Assembly: GCA_947359465.1 (NCBI GenBank)
Contig: OX375872.1
Coordinates: 125,376,337-125,440,336, forward strand
Source: Metellina segmentata
Lineage: Eukaryota; Arthropoda; Arachnida; Araneae; Tetragnathidae
DNA: 64,000 nucleotides
Direction of reading: 5' to 3'
This document shows positions 46,038 through 56,458 of the stretch, piece after piece. The first letter of the stretch is position 1. Every line of letters begins with the position of its first letter. The translations under genes were made by a program, and so were the position numbers. The notes beneath the pieces are model-generated. The model saw only the letters and a program-made list of their open reading frames with translations, was not told where the DNA came from and made no database searches.

Positions 46038-46345
46038 GTGTAGCCCGGTTGGAAGAGTGACGGATTAGCAACCGGGAAGGTTGCGATTTCAAATCCAAAC
46101 AAAACCGGCGTGTATAAAGGGAGATGGTGCATAATAAAATCTGTCTTGGCCTCAAAGGTCCTCACTTTGACGTGGTGTGGAAGTTTGGAAAGTGGGGTGC
46201 CAGCTCAGATGCTGCCTTGTCATCTGACCATGGTTCAAAATTACACGGTGTTGTCCTCGAATCTTTCGCTTTGGGATTGATCCCGGATCTTCGTCAATAA
46301 CTCGCTGTGCTGCTCCAGTACGGCGTTAATTAAAATACCTACTAA
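46038..46345 (+). mobile_element. SINE, head type II, full length
   Basis: TGTAGCCCGGTTGGAAGAGTG, ATTAGCAACCGGGAAGGTTG, then the whole body through TCGTCAATAACTCGC and GCTCCAGTACGGCGTTAATT to about 46345. Flanks CACTGGGCCGG and AACTGGGTCACCGG are similar and may be the target-site duplication, but not exactly. Confidence 0.85.
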
Positions 46346-46880
46346 CTGGGTCACCGGGAGCACTTAAAATTCAGGAATAAGGCAACAATTCTTTCCCCTG
46401 CGTCCTTACACCGCAGTGTCTTCAAAAAGCAACTAGAACAATGTGTCCAACCAAACGGTTTTTTTTTTCTTTCGACCACCGGAGTCGCAGGATGAAGTTC
46501 TATTCAAAGAGCGCCCCTACAGTTACTTCCTGAATTCTGGGCTCACTCGACGAAAACAAACAGCACTTCAGGCTGCAAGGTAAACAGAGAGGTACTTCAT
46601 TCGAAAACCCCGGAAAATCGGTTCGCTACAAATTTGGCCAATTAGCGATACAAAGAGCGGGTTCCAAGCTTTTTGCAACCTGCTTCATTTTTCTTTTCTG
46701 GGATTTGATGAAAGTTCGGACTGTAATTGGATTATAGGGGCGTCTATATTAAATTCCTTTAACCTAAGGGGGTTCCGTTGCCTTTGTAGCGTCATTACTG
46801 AGCGACGAAGTGATCGTGAAGTATATTTCGTTAGTGATTTTACTTATTGGTTTATAGATATTTGGCTTTATTGCGCATGT
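46346..46880. other. Unassigned sequence
   Basis: No gene; may include the remainder of the hAT element whose start is at 46012. Confidence 0.3.
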
Positions 46881-46884
46881 TGAA

Positions 46885-46955
46885 ACCGATTGGAGAGTCT
46901 GTTGCCAGCTCAGGTGTTGCCTTTTCATCTGACCGCTGTTCAAATTGACGTTTAC
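46885..46955 (+). mobile_element. SINE body fragment
   Basis: GGAGAGTCTGTTGCCAGCTC through GGTGTTGCCTTTTCATCTGA and CCGCTGTTCAAATTG. Confidence 0.65.
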
Positions 46956-47170
46956 ACTTGATAGATACCTTATACATTTGATTTTCTTTTAATAAATAAT
47001 TTTTCAACTAAATATTATATTTTCGCAAGAGAGTGTGACGTCACGTCAATTGGATCTCTTCGCAATTCGAAGTTGACCGAAGTTGACAGTGAGCGTTGCC
47101 ACCAACACAACGAGCAACGCCGTTATGGCTGTTATCCAATAGGTTACGAATTCCCGGTGGTTAGCGAGCA

Positions 47171-50100
47171 GTGGACACTAGGGTGGTATTCAACACGAAT
47201 TTCGGAAATTGAAAACGCCTATGGTGGGAATAGTTGGGGACTAACATGCTTAGTAATAATGCAAAATATGAGCTAAATCAATTAATATCTTCAAGTGCCA
47301 AAATCACTTTGAAATTTCGAAATTTTACCAATTTCTGCACAAAAACAATAATATCGCATTTAAAAAATTTAATGCATCTTATTTAAAGCCATGGGTGGGT
47401 GAAATGAACTTCCCTGCTTCTAAAAAAAGTGTTACACCTAACATTATCCCAGAAATTAATAAATTTCCTCTTTTTTTAGAGCGCTATATCACGCACGTCT
47501 CCACTCCTCTCAATAGACACGTCATTGCGTTCCTCGCTAGTAGGGGGTGCACGGGCGCTTCCCTTTCTTCGCTTGTTTATAATGGATAAATAACTTGTAT
47601 TTCACCACATGGAGTGGAGGTGTCTGGGTTTCTTTACATACCCGCCCACTTTTTTTGTAAATATCTAGTAGGTGCATGCTCCTGCAATTGCCCTACCGAT
47701 CTAGACTATTGAGGAAAACTAAGTCTTTTGTTCAAATTTATTCGCTTTCGTTTCTTGGTGCGTATTTTACTGTTTATTTTTACTTATTTTAGATATTTTT
47801 TTATATAGAATTTTAATCTTTAAGTTAGTTTTGTTTGGGTTTGGATAGGATTTTTGTTTGTTAAGGATACACGGTTCTGTGAATTAGTCGAAATGCCTAG
47901 GACACGATCAGTAGATGTATGTCCCGTGTTTGGAATGGTTGAAATAATGAAGCCTAACATGCTTCTAACATATGCAGATGTTATGAAGTATTATCTTTAC
48001 ATACAGAAAGATTACAAAATATATGCTAGTATGTGGCTGATGTATGTTCAATTTTAATTAAAGAGCTTAAAGGATTATGGGGGAAAAGTTCGATTCCAAC
48101 TGTAACAAACCAACAAATAATATATATGCTGAAAAAATGCCATAAAGCATATAGAAATATTAAGAAACTATTAAAAAATACTGGCGAACTAGATTTCTCG
48201 AAAAAGGTTGTGTCCTTCAGGTAATCAGCAGAAGAAAAAAAAATCTATTTGATATTAGCATATGTAAATGTAAGAACTTTCTCAGTTGTACTTTCAAAAT
48301 GAAAGTACCTATTGCTGAAAGAGCTTTTTTAACAAATCAAAGGACATTTTGAAAAATGGTCATTGGAAATGTCGACATTAAAACCAGCAGAATGCTTGAA
48401 GAAAAGATTGCAGAGGAAAGAAAGAGAAGCATAGAGCCAAAACGTTCAGCTCAAAGATTGTAAAGGAAAACAATCCCAAATACTTTCGCCCTCTATTACG
48501 AGAACTACTTTGAGTTTTAATTTGATTAAGAATTATAAAGACACTACAAACACAATCATTGATAATATTCCTCCTTCAACTTCACAAACGATGACTAAAC
48601 TTCCAATGTAGCTCAGGCTTGTGACAGAACTGGTGTTTCCGATAGATCGGCCGCAATTTTAACAAATGCTACTTTGAAGGATATGGGGAAAATTTCCAAG
48701 GATGATTCCTTAAACATAGTTGATCGTAGTAAAATTGGAAGAGAAAGGACAAAGACCCGCAGCTACCTGAAAAGAAAAAATGAGGAAACTATCTCTTTAT
48801 CAGAATATGGAATATACTTTGATGAGCAAAAGAATTAAACTTTACTAATGATTAAAGAAAGAGAAAGGATTGCTAGAAAGAGGGTAACAGAAGAACATAT
48901 CGTTCTAATACTAGTACCAGGATCAAAATATATGGGCATGTCACTCCTACAGCTGGCTCTTCTCAAAATATTAAAACAAGTATTTTAATTTTTTTGGAGA
49001 AAAATATCGATCTTTCTAAGATGCAAGTGGTTGGTTGTGATGGTACAGTGGTAAATACAAGTTTGAAAAATGGAGTCATTCGACATATCGAGCTCTTTTT
49101 AGGACGTCCTGTTGATTGGTTTATTTGTTTTTTCATACAAATGAGCTACCCAGCTAACTTTAAGTCATTTGTTGCAACATTTAGAAGGGAAAACCACTGG
49201 ACCAAAAGGATACAGCGGAGAAATTGGAAAAATGTTAGAATCTTGTGAAAAATTGCCTCTAACAAACTTTGAAAAGATAGAAGTAACTTTGCCAGATATT
49301 GTCTTAGAGGATCTTAGCACTGATCAATGATACCTTTACAAAATGTGCACAGGGATATCAAATAAATATATATATTCCATTAAGTTTTTCACAAAAATAT
49401 CCAGGAAAATTGAATCATTCCAGATGGTTGACGACGACAAATAGAATTTTAAGGTTATATGTTTCAACAGAAGATCCAACCCATAACTTGAAAATATTAA
49501 CAATGTTGTGAAAGTACACTCATATGTGTGATTTAAAATTAAAAGTCAGTCATCATGTCGGTACGAGAGTCTTCATTTTTACAATATTTTCAATAAATCG
49601 AGATTTTTGCCTGAGGATTTAAAAATTGTAGTAGATATAACTTTGCAAAGAAATGCTTATTATGCCCATCCAGAAAATGTTATTTTGGCAATTTTAGCTG
49701 ATGATTGAAAACACGTCAGAGAATTAAGCCTTAGAATAATTTAAAATTAAGACAAAAAAATAAAGTTGCAAAGAATATTCGAGAGTTCAAAATTCCCAAG
49801 TTAAACTTCGAAGCAGACGATTATATAAATCTAATTGAATGGCAATCAAATTCCATTACAGATCCACCACTTACAGTATCTCTTTCTGATGATCAACTCA
49901 AGTCTATGATTCTTGACATTCCAATCAATAGTAACATATTTAACTTTCCATGCCATTCACAAGCAGTAGAACGTTGCGTTAAATTAGAAACTGAAGCATA
50001 TAGTACAGTATGTGGTACAGAGGCACGAGACGGATTTATTCGGTCAAGAATTGCTTCTAGACTTGCTTTACCCAGATTTGAAACCAAAAGCCAATATCAA

Positions 50101-50663
50101 CCACTTGCCAGAAACTTCAGTTTAATTTTTTGGGGTAAGCTAGTAACTTAAATTGAAATTTTTAGGGGGTGGGGGGGTGGGGGGGGTGGAACTCGATATG
50201 CAGCCAGTTCTGATGAGTTCTGGGTTGTTTTCATAACGCAAAAACAGCGAAGAGCTGCAAGGGGAAGCGACCGTGTAAACGCGTGGTCGCAATGATGAGT
50301 CTATTGAGAGGAGTGGAGACGCGCGTGAAAGTGCTCTAAAAAAAGAGGAAATTTTTTATTTTCCGGAATAATGTTAGGTGTAACACTTTTTTTTACACGC
50401 AGGGAAGTTCATTTCACCCACCCATGACTTTAAATAAGATGTATTAAATTTTTTTAAATGTGTTATTATTGTTTTTGTGAAGAAATTGGCAAAATTTCGA
50501 AATTTCAAAGTGATTTTGGCACCTGAAGATATTAATTGTTGAAGATATTATTGATTCAGCTCATATTTTGTATTATTAATAAGCATGTTAGTCCACAACT
50601 ATTCCCACCATAGGCGTTTTCAATTTCCTAAATTCATGTTTTTCGCTCCACCTTAGTGGACAC
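47171..50663 (+). mobile_element. 3.5-kb DNA transposon with about 430-bp terminal inverted repeats, superfamily not named
   Basis: The left arm (47171-47580) and the reverse complement of the right arm (50236-50663) align nearly throughout: GTGGACACTAGGGTGG versus GTGTCCACTAAGGTGG at the tips, then GAAATTGAAAACGCCTATGG, CACTTTGAAATTTCGAAATT, CATGGGTGGGTGAAATGAAC, GTGTTACACCTAACATTAT, TCTCCACTCCTCTCAATAGA and GGTCGCTTCCC-like. Arms are about 90 percent alike. Between them is one broken gene on +. No convincing target-site duplication is visible at the tips I chose (AGCGAGCA versus ACTTGACC). Confidence 0.8.
47893..50151 (+). pseudogene. Broken gene of the long-TIR element (unclassified transposase-like protein)
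   Basis: It starts MPRTRSVDVCPVFG at 47893. In-order pieces in shifting frames are LTYADVMKYYLYIQKDYK; ELKGLWGKSSIPTVTNQQ (48060); KKNLFDISICKCKNF (48234) with VPIAERAFLTNQR and MVIGNVD; QVVGCDGTVVNTSLKNGVIR (49000) then ELFLGRPVDWF; TKRIQRRNWKN, and in another frame GPKGYSGEIGKMLESCE; LPDIVLEDLSTDQ; LQRNAYYAHPENVILAILAD; FEADDYINLIEWQS (49805); and FNFPCHSQAVERCVKLETEA, then RDGFIRSRI (50030), ending at 50151. I recall many uncharacterised arthropod and Hydra proteins with this series of motifs but no agreed family name. Lying exactly between inverted repeats, it is presumably the transposase. At least six frameshifts or stops. Confidence 0.65.
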
Positions 50664-50885
50664 ACTTGACCCCACGATAAGATCTGTCACGGGCAATGCC
50701 GTGCTGGCCGTGCATTGTCTAGTTATATAATGAAATGCAAAAGAGTAGTGAAGACATATTTTATTTGAAAGTGCATTTAAAAACACCTGGTCTTTATGAT
50801 CTTGCATTTCGTATCCTATTTTTTACTAAAATGTATCCAAGTGAACCATATTTCGAAGAAATATCATTTCTGTACGACCCCTGAA
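50664..50885. other. Unassigned sequence
   Basis: Nothing recognised. Confidence 0.35.
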
Positions 50886-50887
50886 CT

Positions 50888-51000
50888 GTCCAAATTCTTT
50901 GATGAGATATCTTGTCTCTAAAATCTGGACAATCTTCCTAAGGACGAGATATCTCGTAGACACAAAACTGCCTTACAACTTACTCCAAGGGCAATGAGGC
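50888..51000. mobile_element. TTAA-type palindromic MITE, copy G (partial)
   Basis: TTTGATGAGATATCTTGTCTC (50897) and AGGACGAGATATCTCGTAGAC (50940), followed by a decayed end ACTTACTCCAAGGGCAA. Confidence 0.5.
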
Positions 51001-51009
51001 TCCTAGAAG

Positions 51010-51141
51010 GAGATTGCCTCGTCATCTAAACGTGGTTCAAAATTACGTGGTGCTGTTCTCTGATATTTCCCTTAGGGAATTGATCCCGCACCATCGTCAA
51101 TAGACCTTTGTGTTGCTCTAGTACAACGTTAAATAAAATTA
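51010..51141 (+). mobile_element. SINE 3' fragment
   Basis: CCTCGTCATCTAAACGTGG through GTGGTGCTGTTCTCTG and TTGCTCTAGTACAACGTTAA. Confidence 0.75.
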
Positions 51142-51351
51142 CAATTAGCAAGTAGGAAAAACAAATTGCGCCCTGCACAGAACTGGCGACAGTTTAAAGC
51201 AGGTGTTTGCAACAGAAGCTGGACACTACAAGGCTTTTTTCGAGGTAGGTATTTTATTAACGTCGCACTGGAGCAACACAGCGGGCTATTGACGACGGTC
51301 CGGGATCAATCCCAATGAGGACAACACCGCGTAATTTTGAACCATGGTCAG

Positions 51352-51825
51352 GTAATTGGTAATTTTAGTTAACGTCGTACTAGAGCAACACTAACAGGAA
51401 TCGAACCTGCACCGCCAACAACTCGAACTCGTAACACTCCGGTTGATAACCCGCTACCCTACCAACCGGGCTACTTGTATCTTTCCCATCAGAATGGTAA
51501 TGGTAATTTTAGTTAACGTCGTACTAGAGCAACACATCGGGCTATTGACGACGGTCCGGGATCAGTCCCTTAAGGGAAAGATCCGAGGACAACACTTCGT
51601 AATTTTGAACCACGGTCAGATGACGAAACAACATCTGAGCTGGCACCCCACTCTCCAAACTTCCACGCCAACCCAACGTGAGGACTTTCGGCCACGACAG
51701 ATTTAAGGTGCACCAGCCGCCTCTACACCATACGTTTACAAACATCCATGCCCGGACCCGGATTCGAACCAGGAACCTTCCGATCTAGAGGCTAACATCT
51801 TAACCACTATACCGGTTGGTCGGCG
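51352..51825 (-). mobile_element. Composite (dimer-like) SINE insertion
   Basis: On the minus strand there is a full head-type-I SINE (51825 to about 51493), a linker of about 20 bases, then a short SINE made of a type-II head (GCCCGGTTGGTAGGGTAGCG, with B-box GGTTCGATTCC) joined straight to the SINE 3' end (GTGTTGCTCTAGTACGACG). The whole is bounded by GAACCATGGTCAG (51339-51351) and GAACCACGGTCAG (51826-51838). No separate duplication flanks the inner SINE, so the pair may have been inserted as one transcript. Confidence 0.65.
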
Positions 51826-52004
51826 GAACCACGGTCAGATAACGAAGCAATTTCCTTCTGAGCTGGCTCTCCACTCTCCAAACATATAAACCACACAATG
51901 CTAACGTGCGGACATTTCAAACCACGACAGATTTACGTGCACCAGTCCCTTTTGTACACGAACGTCTTTGGTCGGAATTTGAACTCGCAACCATCCGGTT
52001 ACTA

Positions 52005-52341
52005 GCCGACCAACCGGTATAGTGGTTAAGGTGTTAGCCTCTAGATCGGAAGGTTCCTGGTTCGAATCCGGGTCCGGGCATGGATGATTGTAAGCGTATG
52101 GTGTAGAGGCGGCTGGTGCACCTTAAATCTGTCGTGGCCGAAAGTCCTCACGTTGGGTTGGCGTGGAAGTTTGGAGAGTGGGGTGCCAGCTCAGGTGTTG
52201 CTTCGTCATCTGACCGTGGTTCAAAATTACGAGGTGTTGTCCTCGGATCTTTCTCTGAAGGGACTGATAGCCCTTAGCTGTCGTTAATAGCCCATTGTGT
52301 TCCTCTAGTACGACGTTAACTAAAATAACCAAAATAACCAT
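52005..52341 (+). mobile_element. SINE, head type I, full length, young
   Basis: GCCGACCAACCGGTATAGTG (A box in TAGTGGTTAAGG), B box GGTTCGAATCC, body, 3' end TAGTACGACGTTAACTAAAA and a tail of AATAACC/ATAACC units. Perfect 16-bp target-site duplication AACCATCCGGTTACTA at 51989-52004 and 52342-52357. The frame at 52084-52287 is SINE body, not a gene. Confidence 0.95.
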
Positions 52342-52393
52342 AACCATCCGGTTACTAATTCGGTACTATTTCAACCTTGCTCTGGAGGAGCAA

Positions 52394-52680
52394 CTGGGTA
52401 GCAACCGGAATGTTGCGAGTTCAAAAGTCGGTCCAGTCAAAGACTCGTGCATGCGGGGGCTAATGCACGTTAAATCTATCGTTGCCTCAAATGTCCTCAC
52501 GTTGGCGTGGTGTTGATGTTTGGAGAGTGGGGTGACAGATCATATGTTCACCTCGTCATCTGATAGTGGTTCAAAATTAAGAGGTGGTGTCCATGAATCT
52601 TTCCCTTTGGGATTGATCTGGGACCGTCATCAATAGCCCGATGTGTTGCAACAGTGCGACCTTAATTCACTCCCTACCTA
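52394..52680 (+). mobile_element. SINE, head type II, older copy
   Basis: AGCAACCGGAATGTTGCGAG, then GTGCATGCGGGGGCTAATGC, GTTAAATCTATCGTTGCC and CTCACGTTGGCGTGGTG, to the 3' end ACAGTGCGACCTTAATTCAC. More diverged than its neighbours. Confidence 0.85.
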
Positions 52681-52700
52681 CATTACTCCTAAAATTTAGG

Positions 52701-53026
52701 CTGGTTAAGGTGTTAGCCTCTAGATCGGAAGGTTCCTGGTTCGAATCCGGGTCCGGGCATGGATGTTTGTAAGCGTATGGTGTAGAGGCGGCTGGTGCAC
52801 CTTAAATCTGTCGTGGCCGAAAGTCCTCACGTTGGGTTGGTGTGGAAGTTTGGAGAGTGGGGTGCCAGCTCAGATGTTGCTTCATCATCTGACCGTGGTT
52901 CATAATTACGAGGTGTTGTCCTCGGATCTTTCCCTTAAGGGACTGATCCCGGACCGTCGTCAATAGCCCGTTGTGTTGCTCTAGTACGACGTTAACTAAA
53001 ATTACCATTACCATTACCTAAAATTT
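52701..53026 (+). mobile_element. SINE, head type I, slightly 5'-truncated, young
   Basis: Begins CTGGTTAAGGTGTTAGCC, lacking about 17 bases of the head, then nearly identical to 52005-52341 through the tail (ATTACC)n. Perfect 13-bp target-site duplication CCTAAAATTTAGG at 52688-52700 and 53027-53039. Confidence 0.95.
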
Positions 53027-53134
53027 AGGGCCCCTCCACATCAACAGAATAATCTTAATCCGGCAGGAACTGTCTAACCCATATTTGGTAGCTTTGGAGC
53101 GGAATTTTGAGATCTATGTTAAATACGTAGATAG

Positions 53135-53871
53135 TAGGGATGCGACATCGATGTACTGGAGCCGATGTTTGTTTAACATCGATGTTTTTACATTGTCGAT
53201 GTTTTTACGTCATCTATGTTTTATCTTTGAATAAAAACAGTACCATTGTAAAAATTAAAAAAAAAAAAAAAAAACGTGCAACTAAGTATTTGTCAGAGAT
53301 GGCGACATTCGTCCCATCAGAAAGAGCTTTTTCCCTAACTGATGGGACAGTTAGTGACAAAAAAAATCGGCTTAAGGGGGAGAAAGTTAAACTTCTTTTT
53401 TTACAAACTGCAACAAATATTGGGGCATACAATAATTATAGGCCACAATATTTTTTATTTGCAAGTCATTTCAAATAAGTTTATGTTTCCCCACATAAGT
53501 TGATAAATAATTAATAATAACTAACAATAATTATTGTTATGTTCCTACCTACTTATATTTATAGTTAGTAGTACCTATTTCAAATTGTTCTAAATATTAT
53601 TTTCTTTTGTATCATTCAATTTGAAAACAAAAGATTTGTTAATTGTTCTCATTAATTTTATCGACTTTGTTTTTACACTTCAAACAAAAATTAGTTATAA
53701 ATTAAAAAACACGGCAAATGACTAGCATTAATGAATCCGGGCTAACATTAATGTTAGAGGTTACTAATATAATTTTTAAAAAAATTGGAAAATAGTTTAA
53801 ATACATCGACGATTTTGGGGTAATGTATTAACATCGATGTTTTAATATTGAACATCGATGTCGCATCCCTA
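53135..53871 (+). mobile_element. hAT element, internally deleted, with dimerisation-domain remnant
   Basis: Ends TAGGGATGCGACATCGATG and, inverted, TAGGGATGCGACATCGATG again (53853-53871), bounded by TAGATAG on both sides (53128-53134, 53872-53878). CATCGATG recurs as subterminal repeats. Inside, a + frame reads MATFVPSERAFSLTDGTVSD followed by KKNRLKGEKVKLLFL (about 53298-53405), which is the C-terminal dimerisation region of hAT transposases (S-E-R-x-F-S...N-R-L...V..L-x-F-L). The catalytic part is deleted. There is an 18-A run near 53257. Confidence 0.85.
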
Positions 53872-53986
53872 TAGATAGTCCTGACATAAAATACACAGGA
53901 AGGACTCTAAAACTCTTTGTTATCAATTAAAACGTGTGTGTGTATTCAAATCTCTTAATTATAGAATTAAAAACATCAAATATATC

Positions 53987-55380
53987 CACTCATTGCCATA
54001 AAAATTTGTGCACCAAGAAAAAGTCAAAATGAAACGAAATTTTACACACGTAAGTACTACTTTGATATACGTAAGTGATTAGGAAATCAAAGAAAAAGGA
54101 TCTTTTATTGCAGAAAAAAAGAACAAATGAACGAAAGTTTTAGTACTCTGATGGACCCCCTCTAGCGCGAATGCACGATGCGATACGAGCGGGCATTGAG
54201 GCATACAAGTTCCATATGATGTCCTGAGACATCTCGTTCCACAGTTGCTGTTAACGCGCCTCTAGTTCGACCAAACTCGTAGGGTGTCCAACTTGCCGTC
54301 CCAAATAAGCTCGATTGGTGAAAAATCTGGTTATCGAGCAGGCCAGGGAAGGGTGGTAATGTGGCAGAGGCAGTCTTGTGACATTCTTGCTGTGTGTGGT
54401 CGAGCATTGTCTTGTTGAAAAATGGCTCCTGGGAGCCCAGCCATGAGTGGCATCACATGTGGCTGAAGGATGTCATGGACGTACTGCTGGGCTGTCATTG
54501 TGCCATGGATCAATATTAGGGGTGACCGTGTATCGTAAGCAATGGCACCCCATACCATCAAACCAGCTGTGGGAGCGGTGTGTCGCTATAAAGCGAAGGC
54601 AGGATTGAGGCGTTCACCACGGGGCCTCCACACACGAACACAATTGTCATCGCTGCTCAAATTGAATCTAGATTCGTAGCTGAAGACGACCTGGTTCCAT
54701 TCCGTTGCAGTCCAATCCCGTCGTTCGCGACACCACTCCAAACGGAGGCGTCGGTGTCATTGGCAGCACACGTAATGGGGCGCCGCGATACCATATGACC
54801 TTCAGCTAGGCGCCTTGCGATGGTTCGGGAAGACACAGGGGCCCGTACTGGAGGTGCTGCCTGTGTATGGATAGCGGCCAATGAGGCAGTTTTCTCTACG
54901 CGTGCGTATCGTATGATGTGACGGTCTTCTCGATGACTGGTCTGTCGAGGGCGTTCTGAGCCTGGTCGCCGTGTAAATGACGTCTCTTCTGTCCACTGGT
55001 CCCACCACCTCCTCACAGTAAAATCAGAACGGCCTACTTGAAGAGCTACTCGCCGAGCTGACTACCCAGATTCCATCATCCCGATGATTCTTCCCCTCTC
55101 GAACTCTGACAGCTGCTCATATTGTCTTCGATGGCGGCGTAACGGCATGTCTACCTCAGCGTTTCCTTTGCAAAAGATTAAGTACACTCAAACAAGCTCT
55201 GCTTACCTGTTTTATACTCCAAGGAGAACGAAGTTCAACGCCCTCGAGTGGCATTACGCAAAGCGCAATCACGATGCATTTCTAATCATTTGCATATCTG
55301 GCCGACATGTACCTTCATGCCAAGTTGCGTTACGATCCCACAATTATTTCGTGGTGCGCAAATTTTTATGGCAATGAGTG
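53987..55380 (-). mobile_element. Tc1 element, copy 2, complete length (1.39 kb)
   Basis: Ends CACTCATTGCCATAAAAATTTG and, inverted, CACTCATTGCCATAAAAATTTG at the right (55359-55380, followed by TA). Close relative of 37209-37915. Confidence 0.9.
54140..55148 (-). pseudogene. Tc1-type transposase of copy 2, disrupted
   Basis: Starts at 55148 with MPLRRHRRQYEQLSEFERG and hits a stop about 28 codons in, but continues in frame (VALQVGRSDFTVRRWWDQW, the helix-turn-helix part). A frameshift near 54655 follows; then MMVWGAIAYDTRSPL, FQQDNARPHTARMSQD (second catalytic Asp) and WPAR followed by a stop and PDFSPIE, where a short deletion follows. The frame resumes to the end at 54140. Tc1 family DD34E transposase; cut-and-paste mobility is inferred from the family. 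Inactive now. Confidence 0.9.
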
Positions 55381-55498
55381 TAATTTAATCTTAATGTGAA
55401 ATATTGAAACTGCGTTATAGCAATTAGTCAATTAGCAAATGTTTCAACATCTGAAGGTCGGTTCACACAACCCTTCACCTAACTCGATAATCTCTTAA

Positions 55499-55697
55499 CC
55501 CCCCAGGTGGTATTGTCGAGATATCTCGTTCATCAAGATCCGACCTATTTTGCTAACGACGAAATATCTCGTCATCAAGATATTGCAGATTTCATGATTA
55601 TGAGATCAAGATATGTTCATTTTTCTTCTAATGACGAGATATCTCGTCCATCATAATATGGTCACGAGATAACTCGTCGAGACAACCACCAGCAGGG
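55499..55697. mobile_element. TTAA-type palindromic MITE, reference copy (199 bp)
   Basis: TTAA at 55495-55498 and 55698-55701. The ends CCCCCCAGGTGGTATTGTCG and, reversed, CCCTGCTGGTGGTTGTCTCG are terminal inverted repeats of about 20 bases leading into GAGATATCTCGT and its partner. Internal palindromes occur at 55560 (ACGAAATATCTCGT), 55634 (GACGAGATATCTCGTC) and 55662. No coding sequence. TTAA target plus CCC/GGG ends is the piggyBac signature; the driving transposase is inferred. Confidence 0.8.
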
Positions 55698-55701
55698 TTA
55701 A

Positions 55702-56254
55702 CTCATTAACCCATGTGTAAAAGGCTGCCAGCCTGCTAGACCCCAAAACTAAAATGCAGCGAATGATGTGCCACATTACTGATGAGTCTATGTCGCTCAA
55801 TTTTGTAACAATAAGCTACAACTTAAAATTTAACCCCCTAGTGGTTTTACACGCATTTCACCTTGAAAAATGCAGTTTTTCCTGTATTACTTCTCGACAA
55901 TTTTGACTTTGTCCAATAGAACCTTTCTAAAGGATTTTATTCTATTCTACTCGAAGGAAATAAGCGGTAGAATCTTTCTAAATAATTCTTTTATAAGGAG
56001 ATATGAGCAATAGAGAATATTCCTAAAAAATTACATCATGAGGAGATAAGAGCAATATCATTTTTCGAAAGATTCGGTACTAAGGAAATCATCAATAAAA
56101 TATTTCTAAAGGTTTCTGATCTAGTGGAAGGAACAATAGAATCTTTCTAATGGGTTCTTGGTCAAAACTACACTAGGAAATCTCGCGACGCTCAAAGGGT
56201 GAAAACGATGTAATGCAGTATTTTTAGACAAGATCAATACAATTGCTATCTTTT
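55702..56254. other. Unassigned; repeated AATAGAATCTTTCTAA motifs at 55910-56160
   Basis: Short blocks such as AATAGAACCTTTCTAAAGG, GGTAGAATCTTTCTAAATA and AATAGAATCTTTCTAATGG recur at about 40-70-base spacing, the reverse complement of the GAAAGATTCTATTG motif at 31210 and 32860. Confidence 0.45.
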
Positions 56255-56268
56255 GCTATATTTCACGA

Positions 56269-56444
56269 GGGTAAGGGTAGTTTTGGTTAACGTCGTGCTA
56301 GAGCAACACAACGGGCTATTGAAGACGTTCCGGGATCAGTCCCTTAAGGGAAAGATCCGAGGACAACAACTCGTAATTTTGAACCACGGTCAGATGACGA
56401 AGCACCACCTGAGCTGTCACCCCACTCTCCAAACTTCCACGCCA
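56269..56444 (-). mobile_element. SINE, 5'-truncated, with 14-bp target-site duplication
   Basis: The minus strand reads from TGGCGTGGAAGTTTGGAGAG to AACGTCGTGCTAG-complement and a tail of (CTACCC)-like units. Flanked by GCTATATTTCACGA at 56255-56268 and 56445-56458. Close to the young copies at 52.0 and 52.7 kb. Confidence 0.95.
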
Positions 56445-56458
56445 GCTATATTTCACGA

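Larger units (their letters stand above)
51243..52386 (-). mobile_element. Older SINE, head type II, split in three by later SINE insertions
   Basis: Three pieces on the minus strand belong to one element: 52358-52386 (head), 51839-52004 (rest of head and middle of body) and 51243-51351 (3' part, ending GCGACGTTAATAAAATACC). The gaps are filled by 51352-51825 and 52005-52341, each bounded by a duplicated piece of this SINE. Confidence 0.8.

Noticed and set aside
47171..50663. Identification of the long-TIR element as hAT, Tc1 or piggyBac
   Set aside because: No motif of these families, no TA, TTAA or clean 8-bp duplication, and inverted repeats far longer than usual for them.
52013..52085. 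tRNA gene
   Set aside because: A and B boxes are clear, but the sequence is the head of a SINE with a body, a tail and a target-site duplication; the cloverleaf cannot be closed well by eye.
51443..53014. Several 67-87-residue frames with the same sequence around LTLGWRGSLESGVPAQ
   Set aside because: They are translations of the SINE body on both strands and recur only because the SINE does.
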